From Marinobacter maritimus (GTDB lineage Bacteria > Pseudomonadota > Gammaproteobacteria > Pseudomonadales > Oleiphilaceae), in NCBI RefSeq assembly GCF_007671675.1, contig NZ_VCGW01000006.1:62001-126000 (forward strand): 64,000 nt of DNA, written 5' to 3'. This document shows positions 52,249 to 60,207 of the stretch, one piece after another. The notes beneath the pieces are model-generated. The model was given only the letters and a program-made list of their open reading frames with translations, had not been told where the DNA came from and ran no database searches. The position numbers were made by a program, and so were the translations under genes. The first letter of the stretch is position 1. Each line of letters opens with the position of its first letter.

Positions 52249-53367
52249 TCAGTTCCTACCCATCAATGATTTGTAAAGTTCGCCCGTTTCACGGACCGTT
52301 TGCGACGTATGAAAATCATTCGCAATTCTTGCCTTGGCTGCCCGCCCTAATCTCTCGAGCAACGTTTTGTCACGGTACAGGCGCTCGATCGCCGAAGACA
52401 GTGCTACAGAGTTTTCCGGAGGAACCACCAAACCACTCACATCCTCTTCGACCAGCTCGGGCATACCACCCACACGGGTTACCACAGGTGTCACACCATA
52501 AGCCATTGCTTCAATAACGGCTCTGGGCAGACCCTCCCGCTCCTTCGAAGGCAGAACGAAAACATCACTTGCTGCGGCTATGGCCGGCGCATCGTCTCGG
52601 TACCCGGTGAAATGGATGCGCTCCGGATGCTTTGACTGAGCTACCTGAGCATTCAGCTCCTGATTGTCAATTGCATCACCGACCAACACCAGATGTGCAC
52701 TGATGTCATCAGGTAAGTGGTTGATCGCTTCAATCAGATCATCGTATCCTTTTCTGGGATTATTTCGCCCCGTACTGCACACGACAAAAGCTCCAGCTGG
52801 CACACCAAACTGCTCAAGGTTGGCCGGCGCTGCCTGATACCAACCAAGATCATGACCCTTGTAGATACGAATGAGCTTTTCATCTGAAATGCGCATCCAG
52901 AGAAACTTCAGGCTTGCCAGATAATCCTTGATAGCATCTGCCACGCAGACAATTTTGCTCACTCTCGGATGCAAAAATGTAATCCAGGACTCCGGGTTCA
53001 AAAAACTGATATTGCCGATAATACCCCGGTAAGCCACGATCTTTATGCTGGTGCCTTTCGACGCGCGGAGCGCACATGCCAAAGCTCGCGGATTGTAGGC
53101 GTGAATAATGTCGTAGCGTCTGCTTTTCAGTTGTTTGCTGATCGCCTGTATGCCTTCTTTATCAAAACGACTTTTCAACGCCATTGGCTGAACGACCATG
53201 TTTTCAGCAACCAGGCGTTGATAGTTTCGACCTTTCGGGTTGCACATGACATCAACGCTAAACCCGGCATTTTTAAGGCCGATAAAGAGCTCACTCTCCG
53301 GGCGATCGCAAGCGTCCGTAAGGCATAAAATCGCCGGCATTTCTCGCTGTTCAGTCTTATTACTCAA
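52249..53367 (-). CDS. Glycosyltransferase family 4
   Basis: First gene of the seven-gene minus-strand operon; 372 residues. Donor-site features are STGRNNPRKGYDDLIEAIN, HFTGYRDDAPAIAAASDVFV and the EX7E motif PSKEREGLPRAVIEAMAYGV. The N-terminal half has DIIHAYNPRALACALRAS. I chose TTG 53367, with AAGGAG 9 bases upstream; an ATG at 53340 lacks a ribosome site. The sugar is unknown. Position at the head of the Fuc4NAc operon suggests it works on the same oligosaccharide. Confidence 0.83.
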   Translation of the reverse strand: MSNKTEQREMPAILCLTDACDRPESELFIGLKNAGFSVDVMCNPKGRNYQRLVAENMVVQPMALKSRFDKEGIQAISKQLKSRRYDIIHAYNPRALACALRASKGTSIKIVAYRGIIGNISFLNPESWITFLHPRVSKIVCVADAIKDYLASLKFLWMRISDEKLIRIYKGHDLGWYQAAPANLEQFGVPAGAFVVCSTGRNNPRKGYDDLIEAINHLPDDISAHLVLVGDAIDNQELNAQVAQSKHPERIHFTGYRDDAPAIAAASDVFVLPSKEREGLPRAVIEAMAYGVTPVVTRVGGMPELVEEDVSGLVVPPENSVALSSAIERLYRDKTLLERLGRAAKARIANDFHTSQTVRETGELYKSLMGRN

Positions 53368-53595
53368 GCAGAGGAACTCCTTCGCATATAATTAAAATAA
53401 TATTCCGGATCTGTCTCGTTCTTCTGAACACTGACCATCTTAGCCAAATCCAGACGCAATGCAGTTGCAAAAACTCTTGATGCCATGAAAAACACCACAT
53501 GATAAGTTACGCGACTTCATATCAAGCTTTTCGGCCGCTTTACCAACAACCGTGATCTGAGCGCCTGAGTGTCTATCGATAAGAGCCCATATAGT
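53368..53595. promoter_or_regulatory. Divergent promoter region of the Fuc4NAc operon and the LPS-kinase-like gene
   Basis: A 228-base gap between divergent genes. The segment next to the minus-strand operon (53370-53400) is markedly AT-rich (TTATATGCG and AATATTATTTTAATT on the minus strand) and is the likeliest promoter and leader. No ops/JUMPStart element is seen. A 78-codon minus-strand open frame here has no supporting features. Confidence 0.45.
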
Positions 53596-54327
53596 ATGAA
53601 CGATATTAGCCGTCAGTCGCCTGGTTGGCACCCAGATGAACTGGCTTTTCTCGGCAAGCATCGAGTCTTGCAACATACGGGCGAAATTCCGGGTCTAACC
53701 AGTATTAAACAGCGGTGGGTTTACAACACCCTGAGAGAAGTTTTTCTGACTGAAAACGGGTACATTCTCAAGCGTTACTCTCATTTTCCCGGGCGCAAGG
53801 ATTACCGAAAAGTCTGGAAGCGCGAGCATGATGCACTGTGCCGACTTGGAGACCTGAATACCCCTGACTCAATGGGTTACATAAACGTAAAACATAACCG
53901 CAACCTGAGCGGCACACTGCATTTACGTACCCTGCTACCCGGTTCAACCGTTAACTGGGCGACTGAAAACAGAGTGGAAAGCCTCGCTGAATTCATGGCA
54001 GATATTCATCGACGGCATGTTGTTACTTTGGATCCTCAGCATGAGAACTTCATTGACACGCATAACCATCATCACCCCATCGGCTTCATTGACTTCGGCC
54101 GAGCGAGGGTTTTCAGTGGCATGAACCTTCCAATGCTACTTCATATCGGTAAAGATCTCGCAAAACTCAGGATTGACGGCGGGTTGAATCACCGGCAATT
54201 CGAAGCATTCAGCCAGCATTATCAGCAATGCGTTCAGTTCAACGCGTTACAGAATGCCATCGTCAATCTTAGCGTCGGTCACTTCTTGCGCCGTCGAATC
54301 CGAACTCACGGCCGACCTGTTCGTTAA
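53596..54327 (+). CDS. Diverged LPS-kinase-like protein
   Basis: About 243 residues with a diverged protein-kinase fold. A basic N-terminal lobe contains YILKRYSHFPGRKDYRKVWK, with a possible ATP Lys in LKRY. The catalytic-loop candidate is TLDPQHENFID and the D-F-G equivalent is IGFIDFGRARVF. This pattern resembles WaaP/InaA and Kdo-kinase relatives, but overall identity to a named family is not clear. I chose ATG 53596; GTG 53569 is an alternative and neither has a strong ribosome site. Its 3' end overlaps kdkA by 4 bases tail to tail. A heptose or Kdo kinase role is inferred from motifs and location. Confidence 0.65.
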   Translation: MNDISRQSPGWHPDELAFLGKHRVLQHTGEIPGLTSIKQRWVYNTLREVFLTENGYILKRYSHFPGRKDYRKVWKREHDALCRLGDLNTPDSMGYINVKHNRNLSGTLHLRTLLPGSTVNWATENRVESLAEFMADIHRRHVVTLDPQHENFIDTHNHHHPIGFIDFGRARVFSGMNLPMLLHIGKDLAKLRIDGGLNHRQFEAFSQHYQQCVQFNALQNAIVNLSVGHFLRRRIRTHGRPVR

Positions 54328-55040
54328 TGACCGTAGCCTTCGCAAAAGGCAAACCACAAGCGCTCTTTACTTTCCGGTGATAAGCTCGTGCAACGCTTAC
54401 GAACTGAACGCCATAAGCGTGACAGGTTGTGGTTTTTCCAGCTTGCCGGCCCCGGGAAAGCTTTTTGCAGCCGGCACTTGTCAAAATCAATTAAAAAAAG
54501 CCCGTCATCAGCAGCCAGAATATTGTCGCAATTAAGGTCTGCGTGATAAAGACCGGCATCGTGAAACCGGCGCAACATTGCTCCAACCCGACACCAGAGG
54601 GCGGCCTCCGGCAAAGACTCAGATTCCGGTAGCGGCACCGCCCCTGGAATTCGCCGAATAATAATAGAAGCACAGTAAGTCAAGGGGCCATTTCGTTGAA
54701 CCAACGCTGCCACTGGCTCAGGGACAGGTAATCCCATGTCACTGAGCTCTTGCAGCAAACGAAATTCTGCAAAAGATCGGGTTCGGTCATCGCCTGTAAA
54801 AAAATAGCTACGACCTGAAAGCCTCGCAGCCAAGCCGCCACGACGATATTGACGCAAAACAACAGCGCCGTTCGGCGAGTTTAAAAACCAGGCTCCGCCG
54901 CGTCCTCCCGTTGCTACGGGGCGCGCTTTGGTCCCCCAAAATCCGGGATCAAACCAATCGCTGGTTATGTCAGCCATCTCAGGCGAAACCAGCATTCGCC
55001 TGGCTCCGTCAGAAATCAATTTTTCCCGCGAAAATTCCAC
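54324..55040 (-). CDS. kdkA: 3-deoxy-D-manno-octulosonic acid kinase, KdkA-type
   Basis: KdkA phosphorylates the 4-OH of the inner Kdo. The 238-residue protein has GGRGGAWFLNSPNGAVVLRQ followed by YRRGGLAA, the ADLLT-type segment around IIIRRIPGA, MLRRFHDAGLYHADLNCDN (the catalytic Asp and Asn) and FLIDFDKCRLQ (metal Asp). These match the Haemophilus-type KdkA signatures. The start is GTG 55040. Bacteria with KdkA usually carry a single phosphorylated Kdo, which fits one waaA in the window. It is convergent with the LPS-kinase-like gene. Confidence 0.87.
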   Translation of the reverse strand: MEFSREKLISDGARRMLVSPEMADITSDWFDPGFWGTKARPVATGGRGGAWFLNSPNGAVVLRQYRRGGLAARLSGRSYFFTGDDRTRSFAEFRLLQELSDMGLPVPEPVAALVQRNGPLTYCASIIIRRIPGAVPLPESESLPEAALWCRVGAMLRRFHDAGLYHADLNCDNILAADDGLFLIDFDKCRLQKAFPGPASWKNHNLSRLWRSVRKRCTSLSPESKERLWFAFCEGYGH

Positions 55041-55345
55041 TCAATCAAAACCTTTTGGTTATTCGATGTTTTGGAACACACTACATGCGTCTTAAAGCGC
55101 ATCACCAACTCAGGTACACTGAACCATATCTTTAAGAACTCGCCCAAACCGAACGCACAAAAGTCCGGTTCAGGAGCACCCGTCGTCATAAGCGCCTATT
55201 CGCGAACAAGTCGGACACTTGGTCATGTGGAAATGAGCGGATTTATCTGGCTTCAGTCACCGGATAATATCACGCAGAAATGAGACGAATACATTCTATG
55301 GGCCATAGCCTGTTTACAGATTGTACTTTACCAAGAGAACAAACG
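55041..55345. other. 305-base intergenic region between kdkA and the heptosyltransferase gene
   Basis: The gap separates divergent genes and must contain the promoters for kdkA and for the GT9-waaL-GT8-GT8 block. Open frames here are short and carry no motif. Nothing else, including repeats or RNA genes, is recognised. Confidence 0.4.
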
Positions 55346-56398
55346 TTGATCACTTCCATCTGCATTCTCCGCCTTTCTGCCATTGGAGACGTTACTCACG
55401 TCATACCTGTTGTGCTTAGCCTTCAGGAACAGGTTCCCGGAATCAGAATCACCTGGGTCATCGGCAAAATCGAGGCAAAATTGGTTGGCGACTTGCCTGG
55501 GGTCGAGTTTATTATTTTTGACAAAAAGGCTGGTCGCCAAGGCTATTCAGATCTCCGAAAAAAAATGAAAGGCCGTAAGTTTGACGCTTTGCTACATATG
55601 CAGGTTGCCTTTCGTGCCAACCTTGCTTCTGCCTGTATTCCCGCAAAAATCCGGGTAGGCTATGACAAGGCACGTAGCAAAGACCTCCACGGTCTTTTTA
55701 TAAATCGCCGGATTGCGCCGGCCCAAAAACAGCATGTTCGTGATTGTCTCGCCAGCTTCCTCGAGCCTCTAGGTCTGCGGGCTGCTCCACCAAAATGGCT
55801 GATCCCGCTTACAGCGAGTGACAAGGAATTCGCGGAAACACATCTTGCATCGAATCGTAGAAATCTGATCGTCAGCCCTTGTGCAAGCCATGTGCTTCGC
55901 AATTGGTCGGCTGACCGCTACGCCCGTCTGGCCGACCATGCGATCAGCCAGCATGGAATGAACGTCATCCTGGTGGGCAGCCCTGCGCCCTTTGAAACAG
56001 AGTTTTGTAAATCCATTTCTGATCAGATGCAGCACCCGGTTTCCAATATCTGCGGCAAGGATACCCTCAAACAGCTGACGGCATTAATGGCGGCAGCTGA
56101 TCTTGTTGTTGCTCCCGACACTGGCCCGGCACACATTGCCAGCGCTGTGGACACCGACGTTATTGGTCTCTATGCGGCGAGTAACCCAAACCGGTCCGGC
56201 CCCTACAACTCATTATCATGGTGCGTTGATCGTTACGCAGAGGCATTGCAAGCACATACCGGCAAAAACATTGAAACTGCCCGCTGGGGGGCCAAAGCCG
56301 AATTCGAAGGCGCTATGGATCTGATCGGCGTGGATGAAGTTTGTACCAAGCTTGATCAATGGATCGCGCAACATAGCGAAGTATCTTCAGATGACTAA
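55346..56398 (+). CDS. GT9 LPS heptosyltransferase family protein
   Basis: A GT9 (WaaC/WaaF-like) enzyme. It begins ITSICILRLSAIGDVTHVIP, the canonical N-terminus, and has GYDKARSKDLHGLF in the middle and the donor motif VAPDTGPAHIASAVDTDVIG followed by LYAASNPNRSGPY. I chose TTG 55346, with AAGAGA 7 bases upstream, which gives 351 residues. An in-frame ATG at 55298 would add 16 residues. It likely adds heptose to the inner core. It overlaps the next gene by 8 bases. Confidence 0.86.
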   Translation: MITSICILRLSAIGDVTHVIPVVLSLQEQVPGIRITWVIGKIEAKLVGDLPGVEFIIFDKKAGRQGYSDLRKKMKGRKFDALLHMQVAFRANLASACIPAKIRVGYDKARSKDLHGLFINRRIAPAQKQHVRDCLASFLEPLGLRAAPPKWLIPLTASDKEFAETHLASNRRNLIVSPCASHVLRNWSADRYARLADHAISQHGMNVILVGSPAPFETEFCKSISDQMQHPVSNICGKDTLKQLTALMAAADLVVAPDTGPAHIASAVDTDVIGLYAASNPNRSGPYNSLSWCVDRYAEALQAHTGKNIETARWGAKAEFEGAMDLIGVDEVCTKLDQWIAQHSEVSSDD

Positions 56399-57776
56399 CG
56401 CCCTTCCACTCTCGGCCCTTACGCCCTGGTTCTCTCAGAAAAATCTGGGCGAAAAATTGTTTGTGGTTGCTCTCGCAACCTTCATATTCTGCTACCTCCC
56501 TTTGTTGGCCGCGTATCGCGGTGCGGAGAGCGTAATGATTCTGACGTTTCTCTGGCTGGCTTTTGTTTCAGGCAGAGAAACCGGACTGCGCTCAGCTACT
56601 GTGCGCGACCCGCTGTTTTTGACCTGTTTGACGTTACTCGGCTTTCTTGTGCTTGCAAGGCTCTGGTATTCCTTCAACTTACCGCCAGGTATTGACCCCG
56701 AAACCCGCGAGACACGATACGTCTTGAAGCCGGTGCTGGTGTTTCTGGTTGCTTTTGGCATGGGCATTGTTGCCCGCCCTTATCGCTGGGCGCTTCTGCT
56801 ACTGGCCCTTCTAGGCTTGGCAGTATACTTACTGACAACCATTGGCTCCGGCCAATGGGTCAACGCCTGGGCGGGAAATCGGGAAGACTTCGGTATCCAC
56901 AACGCCCAACACACAGCCATGTTTTTTGGCACAGCTCTTATCGGCATCGTGTGCTTCATGTTCCGGGCCATCCGGGCGAGCTCGCGCCGCTGGCGCCAGG
57001 CGATGATATTTTTCATGATTCTTGCGCTTGCCGTAGCGGCCTTTGGATTAGTCGCCACTCAGACTCGTGCCGCCTGGCTTGGGATTACGATGGCAACCAC
57101 GATTGGTCTTATAACGGCTGCTTGTCTCATATGGAAAAAACGAGACAAACCGTTTGGCAGGGGCCACAAAAAAGCCGCTTTTGGCTTGATACTGTTCCTG
57201 CTGGTGGGTTTTGCACTTGCTGGGCTGAATGCGCCGGAAAGAGTCAAAGCTCCGCTTACCAACAGTCAGTCTGATAGCAGCCAACTCACCTCCATAGAGC
57301 AGTATGCCAGCCTACCAGCGTTCAACACCGACCCAAGAACCAGTCACGGCGTTCGGCTAATTTCGTGGCGGGTCGCACTTGAGTGGCTGAAAGAACGGCC
57401 GTTGGTGGGCTGGGGGCCTGGTAGTACCAAAGACCTGATTAATCATTCCGAGTTTTTCTCTGATCGATTCAAGAAAAATTTTGGTCACCTACACAACTCA
57501 TTTATTGAATCCCTTGTTGCCAATGGGCTGATTGGCTCGGCCATTCTGTTGGCCATGATGGCATGGATTGGATACGCTGCATTTGCGGCCTATCGAAATG
57601 GTAAAATGCCCGCTGATGTTCTCGTATTCGCATTCAGCTTTTTTGGTTTCTGGACTGCAATAAATTTCTTTGAGTCATACACCTTGTATACCACCGGGCA
57701 TTATATCAATGCTGTCGTCGTAGGGTTTATCTACTCTTTCTTTCTTCAACCGCAGGACAAGGACCAGAGCCCATGA
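56391..57776 (+). CDS. O-antigen ligase family membrane protein
   Basis: About 461 residues with 11-12 hydrophobic helices and the large periplasmic loop ending in FGHLHNSFIESLVANGLIGS. His368 is the conserved ligase histidine, and the Wzy_C loop Arg pattern is in RLISWRVALEWLKERPLVGW. This is the usual layout of WaaL, which joins O-antigen from undecaprenyl-PP to the lipid A core. I chose ATG 56391; an open frame from 56334 lies inside the upstream gene. It is coupled by 4-base overlap to the first GT8 gene. A second ligase-like protein is fused to GT2 at 44422-46449, so the two may use different substrates. Confidence 0.82.
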   Translation: MTNALPLSALTPWFSQKNLGEKLFVVALATFIFCYLPLLAAYRGAESVMILTFLWLAFVSGRETGLRSATVRDPLFLTCLTLLGFLVLARLWYSFNLPPGIDPETRETRYVLKPVLVFLVAFGMGIVARPYRWALLLLALLGLAVYLLTTIGSGQWVNAWAGNREDFGIHNAQHTAMFFGTALIGIVCFMFRAIRASSRRWRQAMIFFMILALAVAAFGLVATQTRAAWLGITMATTIGLITAACLIWKKRDKPFGRGHKKAAFGLILFLLVGFALAGLNAPERVKAPLTNSQSDSSQLTSIEQYASLPAFNTDPRTSHGVRLISWRVALEWLKERPLVGWGPGSTKDLINHSEFFSDRFKKNFGHLHNSFIESLVANGLIGSAILLAMMAWIGYAAFAAYRNGKMPADVLVFAFSFFGFWTAINFFESYTLYTTGHYINAVVVGFIYSFFLQPQDKDQSP

Positions 57777-58714
57777 CTGCCAGGATTCACGTCGCGGCTT
57801 GTTGTGATGAAAACTACGTCCCCTATGCTGCCGTCATGATGCTGTCAGCGCTGGACTCAACGCCGGAAACGCCGATTACATTTCACCTGATAAATTGCAG
57901 CATTTCTTCCGATAGTATTCATAAGCTGCAAGATCTCATCAGCAAACAAAATGGCCAACTCGAGGTTCACCAGCCTGACGAAGCACTCTACCGAGGCCTA
58001 CCCACTCTGCGATACGGCGAGGCGGTTTACCAACGCATCAATCTACCCGAATACATTCCTGCGGATATCGGGCGTATCATCTACATAGATTGCGACACCC
58101 TGGTTCTCGGCAACCTGAAGACGTTGTGGGAAGTAGATCTTAAGGGCAAGCTCGTTGCGGCAGTTGAAAACCTGTCACCAAAAGCCTGCCAAGACATTGG
58201 TCTGCCGCGTACTGAGTATTTTAACTCAGGCGTACTGTTAATTGACCTTGAAGGCTGGAGACGAGAAAAAGTCCACCACCAGGTTACCGATTACGCACGT
58301 GAACATGCACACCGCCTGCAGTACGTTGACCAGTGCAGCCTGAACGCAGTTCTGAGGGGCCGCTGGCTGCGGCTGATGCCAGACTGGAATCAGCAGTCCG
58401 ATATCTATAAAGTCGTAAAAAAGTACCATGAAGGCAGTTCCTACACTCAGAAAAGTATGGAAAAAGCGATTCTGAACCCGAAAATTGTGCATTTTACCGG
58501 TAAGAAGAAACCCTGGACGATCTACTGCTTTCACCCGTTCAAAATGCAGCACAAGGCGTTTGTTAAACGCACGCCCTGGGCGGACCTTCCTGCACCCGAT
58601 GCATCATTGAAGGTCTACCTCAGGTACTTTTTCGCATTGAGACAGCGCTGGAAAGCCTCCAAACGGCAATCCGCAATTAAAAATTTCCAACAGAGTAACG
58701 CCAACCATGAGTGA
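57773..58714 (+). CDS. Glycosyltransferase family 8 (WaaI/WaaJ-like)
   Basis: A GT-A fold retaining transferase, 313 residues. It begins ARIHVAACCDENYVPYAAVM, has the DxD metal motif in IIYIDCDTLVLGNL, the ENLSPKACQDIGLPRTEYFN loop with FNSGVLLIDLEGWR, and the IVHFTGKKKPWTIYCFHP donor-end segment. GT8 enzymes of LPS cores use UDP-glucose or UDP-galactose. The C-terminus is basic (RQRWKASKRQSAIKNF), probably for membrane association. It overlaps the next GT8 gene by 8 bases. Confidence 0.87.
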   Translation: MTARIHVAACCDENYVPYAAVMMLSALDSTPETPITFHLINCSISSDSIHKLQDLISKQNGQLEVHQPDEALYRGLPTLRYGEAVYQRINLPEYIPADIGRIIYIDCDTLVLGNLKTLWEVDLKGKLVAAVENLSPKACQDIGLPRTEYFNSGVLLIDLEGWRREKVHHQVTDYAREHAHRLQYVDQCSLNAVLRGRWLRLMPDWNQQSDIYKVVKKYHEGSSYTQKSMEKAILNPKIVHFTGKKKPWTIYCFHPFKMQHKAFVKRTPWADLPAPDASLKVYLRYFFALRQRWKASKRQSAIKNFQQSNANHE

Positions 58715-59675
58715 TGATCAGCGCCGGACCCTGCCCGCCGATGCAGTCGGTATAGTTGCAAGCTCTGATGACAATTACGCCCCTCATCTGACCGTCCTGT
58801 TTCACTCGTTACTGGCAAACTGTTCGGCGCCGGAGCGTGTCTCGCTATTTTGCCTGGATGGCGGAATATCCGACGAAAACAAGACCAGGATGAGCCAGGA
58901 GGTCCAGAAACTGGGTGCCACGGGTGTGGACTTTGTTACTTTCAACAGTGATCGGTACGACAACCTACCGACAATCAAACACATAACGTCATCGGCTTAT
59001 TACCGGATTTCCATTCCTGAAATATTCGATGACTCTGTGCACAAGGTTCTCTACCTGGACTGCGATATGATCGTCAAAGGCGACATCATCGAATTGTGGG
59101 AAACCGACATCTCTGATTTCCATGTAGGTGCTGTCGAAAATCTGTCAGGGCACACCTACAAAAAGCTTGGAATTCCACAGAATGAGTACTTCAATTCCGG
59201 CATGCTGTTGATCAATCTTGATCTCTGGCGGAGCGATGGAATACCCGAGAAAGTGTTCAAGTTCAAAAAAGAAAATCCTGACAGAATAAGCACCAACGAC
59301 CAATGTGCCCTGAATGGCGTGCTGCACGACAAATGGAAACATCTGCACCTGAAGTGGAATCATCAAACCGGTTTGTATCGGCCCGATGAGCAAACGGCGG
59401 CCTTCTCGCAAAGCGAAGTCGCCGAGGCGACGCTGTCACCCGGAATCATCCACTACATTGGCTGGGATAAGCCATGGCGGAAGGTGCGCTTCCACCCACT
59501 GGCCGGCGAGTACGATCGCTTTGCCGATAAGTTAGACGCGTCCCCAAGATCACAGCCCGCGTTCGTCGATTACCTGAAGGCGTATGCGTCTGTATCTCGG
59601 CTGAAGAAACTGAGACGGCAATTGAAGTGGCAGGCCTGGTACAGAAAACAAGGTTATGATCTGTACCACAAATAA
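58707..59675 (+). CDS. Glycosyltransferase family 8 (WaaI/WaaJ-like)
   Basis: A second GT8, 322 residues, clearly a paralogue of the preceding one: AVGIVASSDDNYAPHLTVLF, the DxD motif in VLYLDCDMIVKGDI, GAVENLSGHTYKKLGIPQNE, YFNSGMLLINLDLWR and IHYIGWDKPWRKVRFHP. The shared order of motifs suggests tandem duplication followed by divergence. The C-terminus is basic (KKLRRQLKWQAWYRKQ). Its stop codon abuts a terminator, so it ends the GT9-waaL-GT8-GT8 transcript. Confidence 0.87.
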   Translation: MSDDQRRTLPADAVGIVASSDDNYAPHLTVLFHSLLANCSAPERVSLFCLDGGISDENKTRMSQEVQKLGATGVDFVTFNSDRYDNLPTIKHITSSAYYRISIPEIFDDSVHKVLYLDCDMIVKGDIIELWETDISDFHVGAVENLSGHTYKKLGIPQNEYFNSGMLLINLDLWRSDGIPEKVFKFKKENPDRISTNDQCALNGVLHDKWKHLHLKWNHQTGLYRPDEQTAAFSQSEVAEATLSPGIIHYIGWDKPWRKVRFHPLAGEYDRFADKLDASPRSQPAFVDYLKAYASVSRLKKLRRQLKWQAWYRKQGYDLYHK

Positions 59676-59702
59676 AAAAGGCGCCCATTGGGCGCCTTTT
59701 TC
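59676..59702. terminator. Bidirectional terminator at the end of the LPS locus
   Basis: AAAAAGGCGCCC pairs perfectly with GGGCGCCTTTTT across a 3-base loop (59676-59687 with 59691-59702). It starts directly after the GT8 stop codon and 12 bases from the DUF6165 stop, serving both convergent genes. Confidence 0.9.
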
Positions 59703-59714
59703 GTCTTGGCCAAC

Positions 59715-60119
59715 TTACTTTCTGGCCGTGTAATCCTGATAGGACTTCTCTTCCACAAACCGGGAGCCAAGCGCCAGATTGATGTCTTTCTTCAACGCGG
59801 CCCGCTTGTCGTTGGTGACATAAACCGCGCGCGCCAGCTCAATAAATTTCGGACCAAAATTCTGCCCCGCCTCTTCGTCCCGGATATCGTCTTCGATAAC
59901 CCAAAGTTCCTCATTCACCGCTTTCAACTGTTTACGCAGCTCGGCAATGGCGCTTTGATCTTTTACCGCTTCATTCCAGGTCGCGCTCAGTTCATCCAGC
60001 TCAAGCCGAACATTGCGCACCTTGGCTTCATCCTTGATGCGCTCGGATTTGATTTCAAGGATGGTGATCTTGTCGAGGACTTCGCCGAAAGAAACCGGAA
60101 CTTTAATGACGTCAGCCAT
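59715..60119 (-). CDS. DUF6165 family protein
   Basis: A 134-residue soluble, charged, mostly helical protein: MADVIKVPVSFGEVLDKITI at the N-terminus, a heptad-like middle (about 30-80) that could form a coiled coil, and KKDINLALGSRFVEEKSYQD near the end. This matches DUF6165, whose members often lie beside LPS or glycosyltransferase genes. No function is established. It is a single gene converging on the LPS locus. Confidence 0.78.
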   Translation of the reverse strand: MADVIKVPVSFGEVLDKITILEIKSERIKDEAKVRNVRLELDELSATWNEAVKDQSAIAELRKQLKAVNEELWVIEDDIRDEEAGQNFGPKFIELARAVYVTNDKRAALKKDINLALGSRFVEEKSYQDYTARK

Positions 60120-60158
60120 TTTCTGTACCTGTCAATTTGATGAATTGAAACATAAAGA

Positions 60159-60191
60159 AGCCGCCCAATTGCTCGATAGCAAACGGCGGCT
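60159..60191 (-). terminator. Probable terminator downstream of ilvE
   Basis: AGCCGCC (60159-60165) pairs with GGCGGCT (60185-60191), and an inner TTGCT/AGCAA pair extends the stem. On the minus strand it is followed by TCTTTATGTTT, a weak T-rich stretch. It starts 17 bases after the ilvE stop. Confidence 0.6.
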
Positions 60192-60207
60192 ACGGAGTCA
60201 TTCGCTC

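Noticed and set aside
53440..53676. 78-codon minus-strand open frame between the GT4 and LPS-kinase-like genes
   Set aside because: No ribosome site or family match, and it overlaps the start of the kinase-like gene on the other strand.
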